Part shown: positions 16,107 through 25,202 of the stretch, in pieces
How positions within the stretch are numbered: position 1 is the stretch's first letter
How the letters are laid out: every line of letters starts with the position of its first letter
Assembly: GCA_963770035.1 (NCBI GenBank)
Contig: CAVYON010000065.1
Coordinates: 27,044 to 91,043 of the forward strand
Direction: 5' to 3'
DNA length: 64,000 nt
Origin: Roseiarcus sp963770035
GTDB taxonomy: Bacteria > Pseudomonadota > Alphaproteobacteria > Rhizobiales > Beijerinckiaceae
The notes under the pieces: generated by a model
What the model saw: only the letters and a program-made list of their open reading frames with translations
What the model was told of the DNA's origin: nothing
Databases searched by the model: none
Position numbers and translations under genes: made by a program

Positions 16107-17735
16107 ATGAGCCACCCCACGGAGCCGCGCGATGTCGTCATCGTCGGCGGCGGCCATAACGGACTCGTCGCGGCCGCCTATCTTGCGGCGGCCGGGCTCA
16201 AAGTCACGGTGACCGAGCGTCGTCCCATCGTCGGGGGCGCGGCCGTCACCGAAGAATTTCACCCCGGCTTTCGAAATTCGGTCGCGGCCTATGCAGTTTC
16301 GCTCCTCAACCCGTCGATTGCCCGCGACCTCGATCTCGCCCGGCACGGGCTCAGGATCGTCGAGCGCCCGCTGTCGAATTTCCTCCCGCTGCCGGACGAC
16401 CGTTACCTGAAGGTCGGGCCTGGACGCACCAAAGCCGAAGTTGCGAAATTCTCGGTGCGCGACGCGGAGCGGTTTTGCGCGTACGAGACGCGGCTCGAAC
16501 GGATGACCGACGTCCTGCGCGCGTTGGCGCTCGAGACGCCTCCAAATGCCGTAAGCGGCCGGGGGCTTATTGCGGGCCTCGTCGAACTGCTTGCGACGGC
16601 GCGGGCCGCGAACCGCCTGCGGCCGCTTGGGATCGAGGGTCAGCGCGACCTTGTCGAGATCTTCACCCGCTCGGCCGGCGACGTCCTCGATCAATGGTTC
16701 GAGGGCGAGCCGATCAAAGCTATTCTCGGCTTCGACGGCATTGTCGGAACTTATGCGAGCCCTTACGCCGCCGGAACGGCCTATGTGCTGCTTCATCACT
16801 GTTTTGGAGAAGCGAATGGCCGCAGAGGCGCCTGGGGGCATGCCTTGGGCGGCATGGGAGCGATTACGCAAGCGATGGCGCGCGCATGCGAAACGCGAGG
16901 CGTCGAGATCCGGACCGGAACGGGCATTGGCGAGATCGCGACCCGCGATGGCCGTGCAGTCGGCGTCGTCACCGACAAGGGCGAGCGGATTGGGGCGCGC
17001 GCCGTCGTCTCGAGTCTCCATCCGAAACTGACGTTTGAAAAACTCGTCGGTCCCGCGATTCTGCCGCCCGACTTTCGCGCGCGCATCGCTTCATGGCGCA
17101 GCGGGTCCGGGGTGTTTCGAATGAACGTCGCGCTCTCGGCGCTACCGAGCTTCACGTGTCTTCCGGGCCGCGATCCCGCGGAGCATCATGGCGCCGGGAT
17201 CGTGATCGCGCCGAGCCTCGCCTACATGGAGCGCGCCTTTTTCGACGCCCGCATGACAGGCTGGTCGACCGCGCCGATCATCGAGCTCCTTATCCCGTCG
17301 GTCCTGGACGACTCGCTTGCGCCTCCGGGACGGCACGTCGCCTCGCTCTTCTGCCAGTACGTCGCGCCCGAGCTTCCGCATGGGCGGTCCTGGGACGAGG
17401 TGCGCGAAATTGTCGCCGATGTCATGATCGACGCGGTCGAGGTCTATGCGCCGGGCTTCAAGGCGTCCGTCATCGCCCGCGCGATCCTCACGCCGCTCGA
17501 CCTCGAACGCGACTTCGGCCTCGTCGGCGGAGATATCTTTCATGGGCGCCTGTCGCTCGACCAACTCTATTCCGCGCGGCCCGTTCTCGGCCACGCCAAC
17601 TACCGCTCGCCGATCCCCGGTCTCTATATGTGCGGCTCGTCAACCCACCCGGGTGGCGGCGTCAGCGGACTGCCGGGACGCAATGCGGCTCGCGAGATCG
17701 TGAAGGACTTTCGGCGCCATCGCCGGACGCGCTGA
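16107..17735 (+). CDS. NAD(P)/FAD-dependent oxidoreductase of the phytoene desaturase/PYROXD2 type
   Basis: A 542-residue flavoprotein. The N-terminal dinucleotide-binding motif VVIVGGGHNGLVAAAYLAAAG is followed by TERRPIVGGAAVTEE, a middle substrate domain, and the C-terminal FAD-contact GLYMCGSSTHPGGGVSGLPG, all characteristic of the carotenoid-desaturase-like branch of the amine oxidase superfamily. The long insertion and the YASPYAAGTAY and GRRGAWGHALGGMGAITQA stretches fit the PYROXD2-like group rather than CrtI proper, and no carotenoid genes are nearby. Substrate unknown. The next gene downstream is a drug exporter on the same strand, about 70 bases away. Confidence 0.85.
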   Translation: MSHPTEPRDVVIVGGGHNGLVAAAYLAAAGLKVTVTERRPIVGGAAVTEEFHPGFRNSVAAYAVSLLNPSIARDLDLARHGLRIVERPLSNFLPLPDDRYLKVGPGRTKAEVAKFSVRDAERFCAYETRLERMTDVLRALALETPPNAVSGRGLIAGLVELLATARAANRLRPLGIEGQRDLVEIFTRSAGDVLDQWFEGEPIKAILGFDGIVGTYASPYAAGTAYVLLHHCFGEANGRRGAWGHALGGMGAITQAMARACETRGVEIRTGTGIGEIATRDGRAVGVVTDKGERIGARAVVSSLHPKLTFEKLVGPAILPPDFRARIASWRSGSGVFRMNVALSALPSFTCLPGRDPAEHHGAGIVIAPSLAYMERAFFDARMTGWSTAPIIELLIPSVLDDSLAPPGRHVASLFCQYVAPELPHGRSWDEVREIVADVMIDAVEVYAPGFKASVIARAILTPLDLERDFGLVGGDIFHGRLSLDQLYSARPVLGHANYRSPIPGLYMCGSSTHPGGGVSGLPGRNAAREIVKDFRRHRRTR

Positions 17736-17803
17736 CCCCGCGCCGTTGTGAGATCGGCCCGAGTTCGGCTATGCGCAGGAGCGAAAGCCGATCTCCCCTT
17801 CCC

Positions 17804-19165
17804 ATGACATCAGCCAAAGACGCGCCCGAGCACCCGGGCCTGCCCAATCCCGAGCGTCTGCTTGCGTTTCTGACGCTAGCGATGGCGATCGCCATGTCGG
17901 TGCTCGACGGAACCATCGTCAACGTGGCGCTGCCGACCATGGCGCACGATCTCGCGATCAGCCCGGCAGACTCGATCTGGATCGTCAATGCGTTCCTGCT
18001 TGCGGTCACGGTCTCGTTGCTACCTCTGTCGGCGCTCGGCGACACGATCGGCTATCGCCGGGTCTATACGCCCGGGTTGGCCCTGTTCACCCTGGCCTCG
18101 CTCGCCTGCGCGCTTGCGCCGTCGCTTCCGTTCCTTACGGTTGCGCGCGCTGTGCAGGGACTCGGCGCGGCGGGGATCATGAGCGTGAATATCGCGCTCG
18201 TCCGGTTCATCTATCCTTCGTCGAAGCTCGGACAGGGTGTTGGCAACATTGCGGTGGTGGTCGCGGTGTGCTCGGCCGCCAGTCCGACCGTAGCCGCCGC
18301 GATCCTTTCGGTGGCGTCGTGGCGATGGCTGTTCCTCATCAACATTCCCATCGGCTTCGTCGCCTTGTTCCTCGCGGTGCGGACGCTCCCCGACACGCCC
18401 CGCTCGAAGCGGACGCTCGATCCGACCAGCATCGCGCTCAACGCTCTGACTTTCGGCCTGATGATCGCGGGCGTCGACGGGCTCGGACAGAGGCGCGAGC
18501 TTGCGGTCCCGGTCGGCGAGTTGATCGCCGCCGGCGCCTTCGGCGCGCTGTTCGTGCGCAGCCAGCTCAAACAGGCCGCTCCGCTGCTGCCGGTCGACCT
18601 CCTGAAGCGGCCGATTTTTGCCCTGTCGCTGGCGACCTCGATCTCCTCGTTCGCCGCGCAGACCCTCGCCCTGGTCGCGCTACCGTTCTACTTCGAGGAC
18701 GTCCTCGGCCGTTCAGATGCGGCGACCGGCCTCCTGATGACACCCTGGCCGGTGGCGACGGCGCTGATCGCCCCGATTTCCGGGCGCCTCGCGGACCGGT
18801 ACGCACCGGGCCTGCTTGGGTCGGCCGGACTTCTGCTGATGGGCCTCGGCCTCACTCTCGTCGCGCTCAACGTCGGCAATCCGGACGGGACGACCCTCGT
18901 CTGGCGGCTTGCAATCTGCGGCCTCGGCTTCGGCTTCTTCCAGGCGCCGAACAACCGGCTCATCATCGGGAGCGCGCCCGCCGATCGCAGCGGCGGAGCC
19001 GCAGGACTGCAATCGGCCGGCCGGCTCCTCGGCCAGTCGCTCGGCGCCGCGCTGATGGCCGTCGCCTTCGGGCGCGCGCCCGAGCACGCGACGTCCATTG
19101 CGCTCTGGATGGCGGCCGGCATGACGCTCGTCGGCGCCTGCGCGAGCGGCTTGCGGAGAGGATGA
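17804..19165 (+). CDS. MFS transporter, DHA2 (EmrB/QacA-like) drug exporter
   Basis: A 453-residue membrane protein with up to 13-14 hydrophobic segments. The DHA2 motif MSVLDGTIVNVALPTM lies in the first membrane helix, GDTIGYRRVY is the loop 2-3 motif A, and ARAVQGLGAAGIMSVN follows in helix 4. It would export small molecules with the proton gradient across the inner membrane. No EmrA-type adaptor is adjacent, so it probably acts alone. The start is uncertain: an in-frame ATG at 17771 would add 11 residues, and neither has a strong Shine-Dalgarno. A product of the upstream oxidoreductase could be its substrate, but that is only a guess. Confidence 0.88.
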   Translation: MTSAKDAPEHPGLPNPERLLAFLTLAMAIAMSVLDGTIVNVALPTMAHDLAISPADSIWIVNAFLLAVTVSLLPLSALGDTIGYRRVYTPGLALFTLASLACALAPSLPFLTVARAVQGLGAAGIMSVNIALVRFIYPSSKLGQGVGNIAVVVAVCSAASPTVAAAILSVASWRWLFLINIPIGFVALFLAVRTLPDTPRSKRTLDPTSIALNALTFGLMIAGVDGLGQRRELAVPVGELIAAGAFGALFVRSQLKQAAPLLPVDLLKRPIFALSLATSISSFAAQTLALVALPFYFEDVLGRSDAATGLLMTPWPVATALIAPISGRLADRYAPGLLGSAGLLLMGLGLTLVALNVGNPDGTTLVWRLAICGLGFGFFQAPNNRLIIGSAPADRSGGAAGLQSAGRLLGQSLGAALMAVAFGRAPEHATSIALWMAAGMTLVGACASGLRRG

Positions 19166-19364
19166 GCCGGCCGCCGGCACCCTTGGCAGCGACCCAACGG
19201 TATCAAGCCTTTAAGCGCACAAAACTGTCCAAAAAATTGCGATCTCCCGGGGCTGTCGGCGCGAGCCCGGCGGTCGCTTCGGCTCGCGTTGGGGGCGCTC
19301 CATCTTGGCGGCGAATGAACAATATCAAGCTCTTAGGGCGGCTCAATAACTTATTTCTTATATA

Positions 19365-20503
19365 TAGCGGCGTCACGCGAGGATCCGAAAATCCTTCGGG
19401 TTGATGACGCGGAAATTGTCGGTGATGGTTGACGAGAACTCGTCGAACCGCTGAGGCACGGTTTCACGCAAGAAACCGAGCACGGCTTCGGCGAAGTCGC
19501 GGAATTTGGCGTAGCATCTGTTGTGGGTGACGTTCTCGTGCATCACCTTCCAGAGCCGCTCGATTGGGTTGAGATGCGGACAGTATGACGGCACGAAGTG
19601 CAGGACGATGCGCCTGCCTGGCTGTTGCAGCCAGCCCTGGACGACTTTGGCGTGGTGGTAGCGGGCGTTGTCGAGGAAAACATGGATGCGGCTCATCGTT
19701 GAATGGGAGCGCTCCAGCGCCTCGAACAAGGCGATCGTGCTTGCCGCATCGACGGTCTGGACATCCATGATGCGGGTCTGTCCGGTCTCCAGGTCGATCG
19801 CGCCGTGCAGGTTCAGCCGGTCGCGCCCGGACGCTGCGGGAAGCGCGCAGCGCTGTCCGCGCGGCAGCCAGCGTCCAGCGGGCTTGGCCTGGTGGGTCGG
19901 ATGGACGGCGTCGACGTAGACGACCGTCTCGTCCGGGCCGAGCGCGTTGCGCAAGTCCTCATGCGCCTCGATGAACTTCTGCTGGGTTTCCACGTCGATC
20001 TTGCCAGGCACGGATTCCGGCTTCTTCCAGTCGAAGCCGATGCGGTTCATCAGCTTGATCAGTCCGGAGCGGCCATAGTCGAACCCGAACCGATCCAGGA
20101 TCAATTGCCCGATTTCGGTGGTCGACGTCGGCAGCACCTCCGTCGCCCAGGCGCGCAATTCGTCGATCTGGAGGGGCGACAGCGCACAGGCGCCGCCGTT
20201 CAGATCGAACAGGACGAGCGCCTCGACGCCACCGTCCTGGAATGCCTTGAGCCAGGCGCGGACGGTGGAGTCGTCGATGTAGAACGCCTCGGCGACCTCG
20301 GCGAAGGACCAGCCCTTGTCAAGCAGCAGCACCGCGTTCGCCCGGCGGGCGATGCGATGCTCCTCCAGCCCGTCCCTGGCGATCTTCACCAGGTCGGCCC
20401 GGTCCACTGCACTGAGGAAACTACCGTTCATCTTCACCAGGCGACTGGAATCGATCCTGCTGATTCGGTCAAACGATTTTCGGAAGGGCGCGGAAACCCA
20501 CTA
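19365..20503 (-). mobile_element. IS630-family element, copy 1 (intact)
   Basis: The element begins with TAGCGGC at 19365 and ends with CCCACTA at 20503, and is flanked on both sides by TA (19363-19364 and 20504-20505). That is the target duplication expected for the IS630/Tc1-mariner group. It holds one transposase gene on the minus strand. A second copy in the same orientation lies at 57463-58601 with identical ends, which confirms the boundaries. It sits between the MFS transporter gene and the GMC oxidoreductase gene and disrupts neither. Confidence 0.85.
19373..20437 (-). CDS. IS630-family transposase
   Basis: An intact 354-residue transposase. It has a helix-turn-helix N-terminus (WSFAEVAEAFYIDDSTVRAW) and a DDE catalytic core with the acidic residues in VVYVDAVHP, HVFLDNARYHHA and LNPIERLWKVMHENV. 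It cuts and pastes its own element into TA sites. It starts within the right end of the element and stops within a few bases of the left end, as usual for this compact family. By eye it differs from the copy at 57471-58535 at about 29 of 354 positions, so the two copies are related but not a recent duplication. Confidence 0.93.
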   Translation of the reverse strand: MKMNGSFLSAVDRADLVKIARDGLEEHRIARRANAVLLLDKGWSFAEVAEAFYIDDSTVRAWLKAFQDGGVEALVLFDLNGGACALSPLQIDELRAWATEVLPTSTTEIGQLILDRFGFDYGRSGLIKLMNRIGFDWKKPESVPGKIDVETQQKFIEAHEDLRNALGPDETVVYVDAVHPTHQAKPAGRWLPRGQRCALPAASGRDRLNLHGAIDLETGQTRIMDVQTVDAASTIALFEALERSHSTMSRIHVFLDNARYHHAKVVQGWLQQPGRRIVLHFVPSYCPHLNPIERLWKVMHENVTHNRCYAKFRDFAEAVLGFLRETVPQRFDEFSSTITDNFRVINPKDFRILA

Positions 20504-20578
20504 TAATACACGTGTCATCGCGCAACGAGGGCCGCCCGCCGGACGGTGTGACTGCGGCCTTCGTCCGATTCTCTGCGG

Positions 20579-22148
20579 TCAAATGCTGTTCGACTTCATT
20601 TGATCCGCGATGTAGTCCGCCTGACGGATCGCGAGCGTCACAATCGTGAGCGTCGGATTCTCGGCGCCGCCGGTGGTGAACTGGCTGCCGTCCGAGACGA
20701 ACAGATTGTTGATGTCGTGGGTCTGGCCATGCTTGTTCACCACGCCGTCGCGCGCGTTCGCGCTCATCCGGTTCGTGCCGAGATTGTGCGTCGAGGGATA
20801 GGGCGGCGTCGGGAAGGTGCGCGTAGCTCCGACCGCCTCGTAGAGCGCCTTCCCTTGAGCAAAGGCGTGGTTTCGCATGGCGGCGTCGTTGGGGTGGTCG
20901 TCGAAATGCACGTCGACGACGGGGAGCCCCCACTTGTCCTTCTTGTCGCTGAGCGTGATCCGGTTCGTCTCCTGCGGCATGTCCTCGCCGACGATCCACA
21001 TCCCGGCCATATTGGAGTAGCCGTCGAGCGCGGTGGTGAACTCCCGGCCCCAGGCGCCCGGATCGAGGAAAGCCGCCATGAAGGGAATGCCGAGCGAGAG
21101 CGTTTCGAGCTCATACCCGCCGACGAACCCGCGGCTCGAATTGTTGCGCGCTTCGTCGCGGATGATGCCGGCCATGGTCGTCCCACGATACATGTGAACC
21201 GGTTTGTCGAAGATCGCATAAACCGATCCAGTCGTGTGGCGCATGTAGTTGCGGCCGACCTGGCCCGAGGAATTGGCGAGGCCGTCGGGAAATTTCGCCG
21301 ACGCGGAATTCAGCAGAAGCCGCGGGCTCTCGAGCGAGTTGCCGGCGACCGCCACGATCCGCGCCTTCTGCCGCTGCAGTTTGCCCTCCGCGTCGAAGTA
21401 GGTCACGCCGGTCACCTTCCCCGAAGCGTCGTGCTCGATCTGCGCGACATGCGAACTCGGGGCGGACCTCCATGTTTCCTGTGGCCTCGCCCTTCGGGAT
21501 CTCGGTATAGAGCGTCGACCACTTCGCACCCCACTTGCAGCCCTGGAAGCAGAAACCCGTCTGGTGGCAGGCGACGCGACCGTCGCCCGGGACAGAATTG
21601 ATCGCCATCCGCCCCGTGTGACACTCCTTGTAACCGAGCTTGTCGGCCCCTGCCTTGAAGACCTTGAAGTTATTGTTGCCCGGCAGACCCGGCAGGTCGC
21701 CGGTGCGGGTCACTCGCATCTTGGCCTCCGCCTTGGCGTAATAGGGTTCGAGCTCCGCGAGCGTCAGTGGCCAGTCCAGCAGGTTCGCGCCCGGAACAGT
21801 GCCGTAGGTCGAGGCCGTCTTGAACTCGTGATCCTGGAGCCGGAGCGAAGCGCCCGCCCAGTGGGTCGTCGTTCCGCCGACCGATTTGACGATCCAGGCG
21901 GGCAGGTTCGGGAAGTTCTTGTGCACCCGCCAGCTGCCCGAGGTCGTGCGCATGTCCGTCCACGCGAGTTGGGCGAAGCTCGCCCATTCGTCGTTGATGA
22001 AGTCCGGGAAGTCGTAGCGCTTGCCCGCTTCAATGACGACGACCTTCACGCCCTTCTGCGCCAGCTCGTTGCCGAGCGTCCCACCGCCGGCGCCGGACCC
22101 CACGATAACGACGACGCTGTCGTCGTTCAGATCGAATTTCGCTGCCAT
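20579..22148 (-). pseudogene. GMC-family oxidoreductase (gluconate dehydrogenase-like large subunit), one frameshift
   Basis: About 522 codons if one extra base near 21465 is ignored. The N-terminal half has the FAD-binding motif VVIVGSGAGGGTLGNELAQKG and KSVGGTTTHWAGASLRLQ. The C-terminal half, in the next frame, has GNSLESPRLLLNS and the GMC signature STHNLGTNRMS followed by DGSQFTTGGAENPTLTIVTL. Such flavoproteins oxidise alcohols or sugar acids in the periplasm, passing electrons to a cytochrome. Start at 22148 has GAGGAAA. It is co-transcribed with the Tat-dependent small subunit just upstream (39-base gap), which would carry it across the membrane. No cytochrome subunit follows. The break between the GNMEVRPE and SHVAQIEHD segments may be a sequence error. 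Confidence 0.82.
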
Positions 22149-22186
22149 GTCCGTTTCCTCGCCTGATTCTGGTTTTGCTGGCGACG

Positions 22187-22733
22187 TCAGAGCCAGGTGA
22201 TGTCGTTGAAGCCGCGCTCGATATAGCCGCCCTTCGAGAAGGACTTCGCCCTCGTAGCCGAAGATCGGCCAGATCTCCTGCTGGTTGTAGAGCGACACGA
22301 CGAGGCCGGAGCGGATCGTCTCGAACATCGGATTGTGGGCCTGCCCCTTGAGCAGGGCGACACGGTCGGCTTCCCAGCCCTGCCCGACATAGCCTCCGGG
22401 CCCAGCGGCGCCGTCGAGCGCGGCGACGAACGCCTCAATTTCGGCTTTCGTCGCCGGATCGGCCGCGGCCTTCTCGTCATAGGATTTCACCGCGATTGCG
22501 TAATTGCGGTCCGGGACCCTGTCGTGCGGATAGATGTCGCGCGCGACCAGGATCAGGGTCCGCATCGTCTCCGGCTTCAGGCCCTTGACCTCGAGTCCCC
22601 AGGCTTCTCCAATGTTGAGCAGCGCTCCCGTCGAGGTGATCGCGATGGCGGCGGCGTATCCGCCGGCCGCGGCCGATCTTTGCAGAAACCCGCGGCGGGA
22701 CAACGCGCCCCTTGTCGACTCTCCGATCGTCAT
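22187..22733 (-). pseudogene. Gluconate 2-dehydrogenase subunit 3 family protein (Tat signal), one frameshift
   Basis: The N-terminus shows a twin-arginine signal, SRRGFLQRSAAAGGYAAAIA, which exports folded complexes through the Tat pathway. The body (TLILVARDIYPHDRVPD, then GYVGQGWEADRVALLKG, then SLYNQQEIWPIFGYEGE) is that of the small subunit of gluconate/alcohol dehydrogenases. One extra base near 22245 shifts the end; the correct C-terminus SFSKGGYIERGFNDITWL is readable in the next frame and stops at 22187. Total length would be 181 residues, as normal. Start at 22733 has GGAGGAG eight bases upstream. It pairs with the GMC subunit downstream. Confidence 0.8.
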
Positions 22734-22791
22734 GGCTGTCTCCTCCAATTTGTAAGTTATTAATCTGTATTTTTTCGGTTTGTCCCGCCGC

Positions 22792-23187
22792 TTACTGGTA
22801 GTGACCATGCTTTTGCAGCACTTCGATTTTGTAACCGTCAGGATCTCCCACGAAGAAGAAACGCGCGATCAGGGTCTCGTCGCGGGTGAACTCGACGATC
22901 TTGCGCGGGTTGAGCCCCTCCGCCTCGAAACGGCGGTGCTCCGCGTCGAGGTCGTCAACCACTACAGCGAAGTGGCCGTAGCCAGCGCCGAGCTCGTATG
23001 GCTCAGCGCGGCCTTTGTTGATCGTCAGCTCGACCTCGAAAGGCGACTGGGCGTTCGCGAGATAGACGAGCGTGAAGTCCGGGAAATCGAGCCGATGCGT
23101 CGGCTCGAGCCCGAAGGCCTTCTGGTAGAACGCCAGAGACCGCACCTCATCAAGGACGCGCACCATCAGGTGGATGATCTTCGCCAT
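22792..23187 (-). CDS. Glyoxalase I-like VOC family protein
   Basis: A 131-residue protein with two beta-alpha-beta-beta-beta modules. The four metal ligands of lactoylglutathione lyase are all where expected: His in MAKIIHLMVRV, Glu in FEVELTIN, His in GYGHFAVVVDD and Glu in GYKIEVLQKH. DPDGYKIE is the signature loop. It therefore probably converts the methylglyoxal-glutathione hemithioacetal to lactoylglutathione, in the cytoplasm, with nickel or zinc. It lies about 60 bases upstream of the gluconate dehydrogenase-like pair in the same direction and could be the first gene of that operon. Confidence 0.88.
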   Translation of the reverse strand: MAKIIHLMVRVLDEVRSLAFYQKAFGLEPTHRLDFPDFTLVYLANAQSPFEVELTINKGRAEPYELGAGYGHFAVVVDDLDAEHRRFEAEGLNPRKIVEFTRDETLIARFFFVGDPDGYKIEVLQKHGHYQ

Positions 23188-23281
23188 TCGCTCTCACGCC
23201 GGAGGACGCCGCTTCTGCGACATGATGACGCAAGCCTAATGGCTCCACCAGAGCGCGGGTGTTATTGGCATACTACGTGGT

Positions 23282-23578
23282 CTAGGCCGCTTCGGCGCGC
23301 CCCTCACCGCGCTCAACTCGCCGCGTCTCGATCGCCACGAGGCAGATGCAGCGCAAATGAGAAGTGAAATTCGGAATCTCCCCCCACATCAGCAGGACCT
23401 CGCGATGCAGGGTCGAGATGAAGCGGGGCACCGTCATTCCCTCACCCGCAGCAATGTGCTCGAGGATGCCCCAGAACATCCTTTCCAGGCGGATGCTCGT
23501 GCATTGGCCGTTGAGCCGGATCGAGCGCGTCTCGAAGGCGTAGCTGTCAGGGGACTGGCTTGCAAAAATGCGGCACAT
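23282..23578 (-). CDS. RHH_4 (ribbon-helix-helix) domain protein
   Basis: The product has 98 residues. Its middle, RSIRLNGQCTSIRLERMFWG, GILEHIAAGEGMTVPRFIST and LHREVL, matches the ribbon-helix-helix family PF13467, common as a single-copy small protein in Rhizobiales and Rhodospirillales. These may bind DNA as dimers, though targets are not known. The start at 23578 is supported by GAGGGAGG right upstream; an in-frame start six codons earlier overlaps that site. Transcribed alone. Confidence 0.82.
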   Translation of the reverse strand: MCRIFASQSPDSYAFETRSIRLNGQCTSIRLERMFWGILEHIAAGEGMTVPRFISTLHREVLLMWGEIPNFTSHLRCICLVAIETRRVERGEGRAEAA

Positions 23579-23755
23579 GTTTCCTCCCTCGGCCATCTCC
23601 GGCGCTCCGGCGCGGCCATTTCGGCGCGAGCGTCCTCGCTCGCGGCCAGCGCGGACGGTCCGTCACGCGACTAGAAGTCATTCTTGCGCGGGACCGAGCG
23701 CGGGTCGAGGCGGGTCGCGCCCCGAAGGAGAGAATATTTGGACGTGGCGACGGCC

Positions 23756-24397
23756 CTATCGGCTGAGAACAAAGTGTGTGGCGTGTTCGGTCGCCTGATG
23801 TTCGCTAACGCAGTAGCCAAGCGCCGGCAGGTCGATCCCGGCGAACATCGTTTCGCCTTGCCCGAGCACGACCGGGGACAATGCGAAATGCAGTTCGTCG
23901 ATCAGCCCGGCGCGAAGATATTGACGCACCGTCTCGACGCCACCGCCGATCTTCACGTCGCGACCATTGGCGGCAAGTTTCGCCTGATCCAGCGCCGCCT
24001 CGATCCCCTCGGTCACGAAGATGAAAGTGGTGCCGCCTTCCATCTTGATCGGGTCGCGCTGATGGTGAGTCAGGACGAAGGTCGGCGCGTGATAAGGCGG
24101 GTTTGTACCCCACCAGCCCTTCCAGTTTTCATCCGGCCAGGGACCGCGGATCGGCCCGAACATGTTGCGCCCGAGGATGAAGGCGCCAAACCCGTCCATC
24201 GAACGATGTGCGTAGGCTTCATCAACGCCATCCGAACCGCCACCCTCGCCAATCATTGTCCGGAACATGCGCGTGCCGAAAAGCCACTGATGCAACTCCA
24301 GCCCGCGCTTGCCGAGGGGATTTTCAAGGCTTTGCTCCGGCCCTGCTCCGAAACCGTCGAGCGAGATCGAAAAGCCTCCAACGCGCACTTTCGTCAT
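23756..24397 (-). CDS. Dihydrofolate reductase family protein (RibD C-terminal domain)
   Basis: A 213-residue single-domain protein of the RibD-C/DHFR fold, with the N-terminal VGGFSISLDGFGAGP, FGAFILGRNMF and the NADPH-loop GRDVKIGGGVETVRQYLRAGLIDELH. Such stand-alone proteins are common and mostly uncharacterised; they are not the essential FolA, and the riboflavin role of RibD-C is not implied because no deaminase domain or rib genes are present. The gene is intact and transcribed alone. Confidence 0.85.
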   Translation of the reverse strand: MTKVRVGGFSISLDGFGAGPEQSLENPLGKRGLELHQWLFGTRMFRTMIGEGGGSDGVDEAYAHRSMDGFGAFILGRNMFGPIRGPWPDENWKGWWGTNPPYHAPTFVLTHHQRDPIKMEGGTTFIFVTEGIEAALDQAKLAANGRDVKIGGGVETVRQYLRAGLIDELHFALSPVVLGQGETMFAGIDLPALGYCVSEHQATEHATHFVLSR

Positions 24398-24717
24398 AAC
24401 GACCCCACTGCAGTGTGCGATTGAACCATCTCACCGCTACATTGGTCTCACTCCCTCTACTCTAGCGCCAACGAACGACGACGGGTCAAGCCGACGCTTT
24501 GGTGCCTTCTCCGGGAACGGCGGCAACGAGATCGGACCTCCGCTCGCATTCGAGCGCGCCCCGCCTGAGAGGCCGACCCGCCGGAGACGGAAGTGACGGC
24601 CGGCAATCGCCGCGTTGCGTCCGGCTTTCGTCGAAGCACGCCGCCTGCGGCGTCCGTCCGCAGGGCGAGGGCTTTGGCGAAAATGGCGGTCGCCCCGGGC
24701 GTTGCGAGAATGCTGGC

Positions 24718-25130
24718 CTACCAGTCAACGAACGCTTCCGCGCCGCCGAACGACAAGGGAAAGCCCTTGTAATGGGGCAGGGCGTCGGCGACGGGCAGGA
24801 CGGCGTTCGCGCATTGGACGTGTGGAACCGGGGCTTGAACGCGCCTTTGGGGAGAGCGTAGGCGCTGACGCTCCGCATGCCTACGCTTGGCAGCTCCGCG
24901 TAGAGATGCGCGCCGCAATCCGCGCAGCGCATCCGCTGAGTCGTCCTCACCACCGTCGCGACGGGCTCACCGTGCGCGACCTCCACCGCTTGCCGAGGAT
25001 AAATCGCCGCGGGGACGTAGGCTGCGCCGTGGGCGGCCTGGCAGTCGTCGCAATGGCAGTAGAGCTGCACCGCGGGTTCGCCCGAAATTCTCAGTCCGAT
25101 GGCGCCGCAGCGGCATCCGGTTTCGATCAT
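24718..25130 (-). pseudogene. GFA (glutathione-dependent formaldehyde-activating) family protein, one frameshift
   Basis: The Zn-binding cysteines of the family are all present: CRCGAIGLRI near the start, YCHCDDCQ and MRCADCGAHLY. The frame breaks near 24840, where an AC dinucleotide appears to be duplicated. The normal ending, FHVQCANAVLPVADALPHYKG, then FPLSFGGAEAFVDW, is readable two bases out of frame and stops at 24718, giving about 137 residues. GFA proteins were named for a formaldehyde-glutathione activity, but most members have no proven reaction. Start at 25130 has an AGGAG motif. Transcribed alone, downstream of the dipeptidase gene. Confidence 0.75.
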
Positions 25131-25202
25131 TCTGACTCCTCCTCGTCTTTGAGAGGAGGGAGTCTAAGGCGCGGCGCTGTCAGTTTCCGTCGACAGCGCC
25201 GC

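Noticed and set aside
21111..22808. Apparent fusion of gluconate dehydrogenase small subunit and GMC oxidoreductase
   Set aside because: The continuous frame is an artefact: the extra base in the small-subunit gene removes its stop; the true C-terminus and stop, then a separate GMC start with its own Shine-Dalgarno, are readable.
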